A stretch of 64,000 nt of DNA from Actinomycetota bacterium (lineage in GTDB: Bacteria; Actinomycetota; Acidimicrobiia; Acidimicrobiales; RAAP-2), in NCBI GenBank assembly GCA_021324045.1, contig JAJPJV010000034.1, positions 62,001 to 126,000 on the forward strand, given 5' to 3'. The notes below the pieces were generated by a model. It was not told the origin of the DNA. It made no database searches and saw nothing but the letters and a program-made list of their open reading frames with translations. Shown piece after piece: positions 63,334 through 64,000 of the stretch (position 1 is the stretch's first letter; the number at the start of each line of letters is the position of its first letter). The position numbers and the translations under genes are program-made.

Positions 63334-64000
63334 TCAGCAATATTGAGTTTGTAGCAGCTGCGCCGCATACGCCCAACCGCCACACCATCCCAGGGCTTCG
63401 ATCCACGACGAGTGATGCTCGGGACCTGCCGTCGGGCCGTCCCAGGTCATGGACTTGATGAAGTGACGCAACCGCGCGTCGAGCTCCACCAGTGCGTCAG
63501 CGACCGGGCGCGGCTCGGCCGGCGCTCCGGCGAGGAGGTGAAGCCGGCAAAGGGGTCCAACGCCTCCGAGGCACTCGGGACAGGACCGAAGGACCCATTC
63601 GGTGACGGCCCCTCCAAGGAGGCGGCCAATGCGCGCCCGCCGATTCACCCGCCAGGTGCGGGACTCGAACGAAGGGTCGGGCGGGCCCGCCAACGTGAGG
63701 TCGCTGCACGTCAAGCACTTCCCGCGACTGCGGAGTCGCCTGATCCGTGCCCAAGCGGGGCCGACGGAATGCTCCAGGGTCGCCGCGGCCCTGCTGACGA
63801 GGTCTTCGTAGAGGATCGTGGTGGAAAAGGGCTGGTTCCGAAGCTCGGTCTCGACCACGGCGTGGAGCCATGCGTGGCGCGAGCACAATCCCCAGCTCCG
63901 CCAGAGCTGCTGACGGACATGGGGCTCTTGGATCGCACCGTCGAGGAACCACCACAGCTGTTTGACCTCCGCGCTGGTGGCATCCAGCCAGACGTCGCCG
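63334..64000 (-). CDS. Cys-rich protein, DUF6062-like (5' end outside window)
   Basis: The frame is open from the right edge to a stop at 63334, giving about 222 residues. It reads EVKQLWWFLDGAIQEPHVRQ, then LWRSWGLCSRHAWLHAVVET, a DUF6062-type GxCxxHxWL motif, then ILYEDLVSRAAATLEHSVG, CLTCSDLTLAG and RSCPECLGGVGPLCRLHLLA. The CxxC pairs may bind zinc. DUF6062 is my tentative match by recall. Function unknown. The first residues lie beyond position 64000. Confidence 0.55.
   Translation of the reverse strand, partial: GDVWLDATSAEVKQLWWFLDGAIQEPHVRQQLWRSWGLCSRHAWLHAVVETELRNQPFSTTILYEDLVSRAAATLEHSVGPAWARIRRLRSRGKCLTCSDLTLAGPPDPSFESRTWRVNRRARIGRLLGGAVTEWVLRSCPECLGGVGPLCRLHLLAGAPAEPRPVADALVELDARLRHFIKSMTWDGPTAGPEHHSSWIEALGWCGGWAYAAQLLQTQYC

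Overview
High-GC bacterial chromosome, about 64 kb, gene-dense on both strands. The block from about 17.2 to 45.6 kb (HAD phosphatase, tlyA, nadK, recN, pyrG, NUDIX, xerD, then scpA, scpB, rluB, cmk and der) is the conserved actinobacterial order known from Mycobacterium tuberculosis Rv1692-Rv1713, so the host is an actinobacterium. The aroA-cmk fusion, a tRNA with encoded CCA, a sulfide:quinone oxidoreductase-like gene and a membrane complex related to group 4 hydrogenases point away from Mycobacterium. A member of the Acidimicrobiia is my best guess, but that is inference.

Layout: (1) 0-12.9 kb, exopolysaccharide locus: GAF and GGDEF signalling proteins, a Wzz-like chain-length protein with a sensor-like N-terminus, a Wzy-like polymerase, a GH26-like membrane-anchored protein, a polyprenyl-phosphate sugar transferase and four glycosyltransferases. 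(2) 12.8-17.0 kb, a giant ATPase/TPR/SARP regulator and a small membrane protein. (3) 17.2-26.7 kb, core housekeeping operon ending with a TraR/DksA zinc finger and a site-2 protease. (4) 26.8-32.8 kb, a sulfur/redox module: ArsR-rhodanese regulator, DsrE, SQR-like flavoprotein, NapH-like membrane Fe-S protein and a ferredoxin-GltD-like flavoprotein. (5) 33.1-46.8 kb, trpS, scpAB, rluB, aroH, tyrA, aroA-cmk, plsC, ispH, a DUF512 radical SAM protein, der and an amidohydrolase. (6) 46.9-53.4 kb, accessory genes: lipoprotein, MFS, tRNA-Pro(GGG), and TetR, cytochrome P450, ferredoxin and acyl-CoA dehydrogenase. (7) 53.7-61.4 kb, a six-gene operon for a complex related to complex I and group 4 hydrogenases. 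(8) A second MFS gene and a truncated Cys-rich unknown at the right edge.

The most unusual system is the six-gene membrane complex. Its large subunit has lost three of the four NiFe-binding cysteines, and its small subunit has replaced all four ligands of the N2-type cluster. A fused half-ferredoxin nevertheless keeps exactly the four cysteines of one [4Fe-4S] cluster, and all four membrane subunits look intact. This resembles the Ehr (energy-converting hydrogenase-related) class, apparently taken further. Other features to check are a reading frame open across three genes at 7.2-10.7 kb, a DosR/DevR-like box upstream of the NapH-like gene, a tlyA gene with no ordinary start codon, and short tandem duplications placed at gene boundaries.
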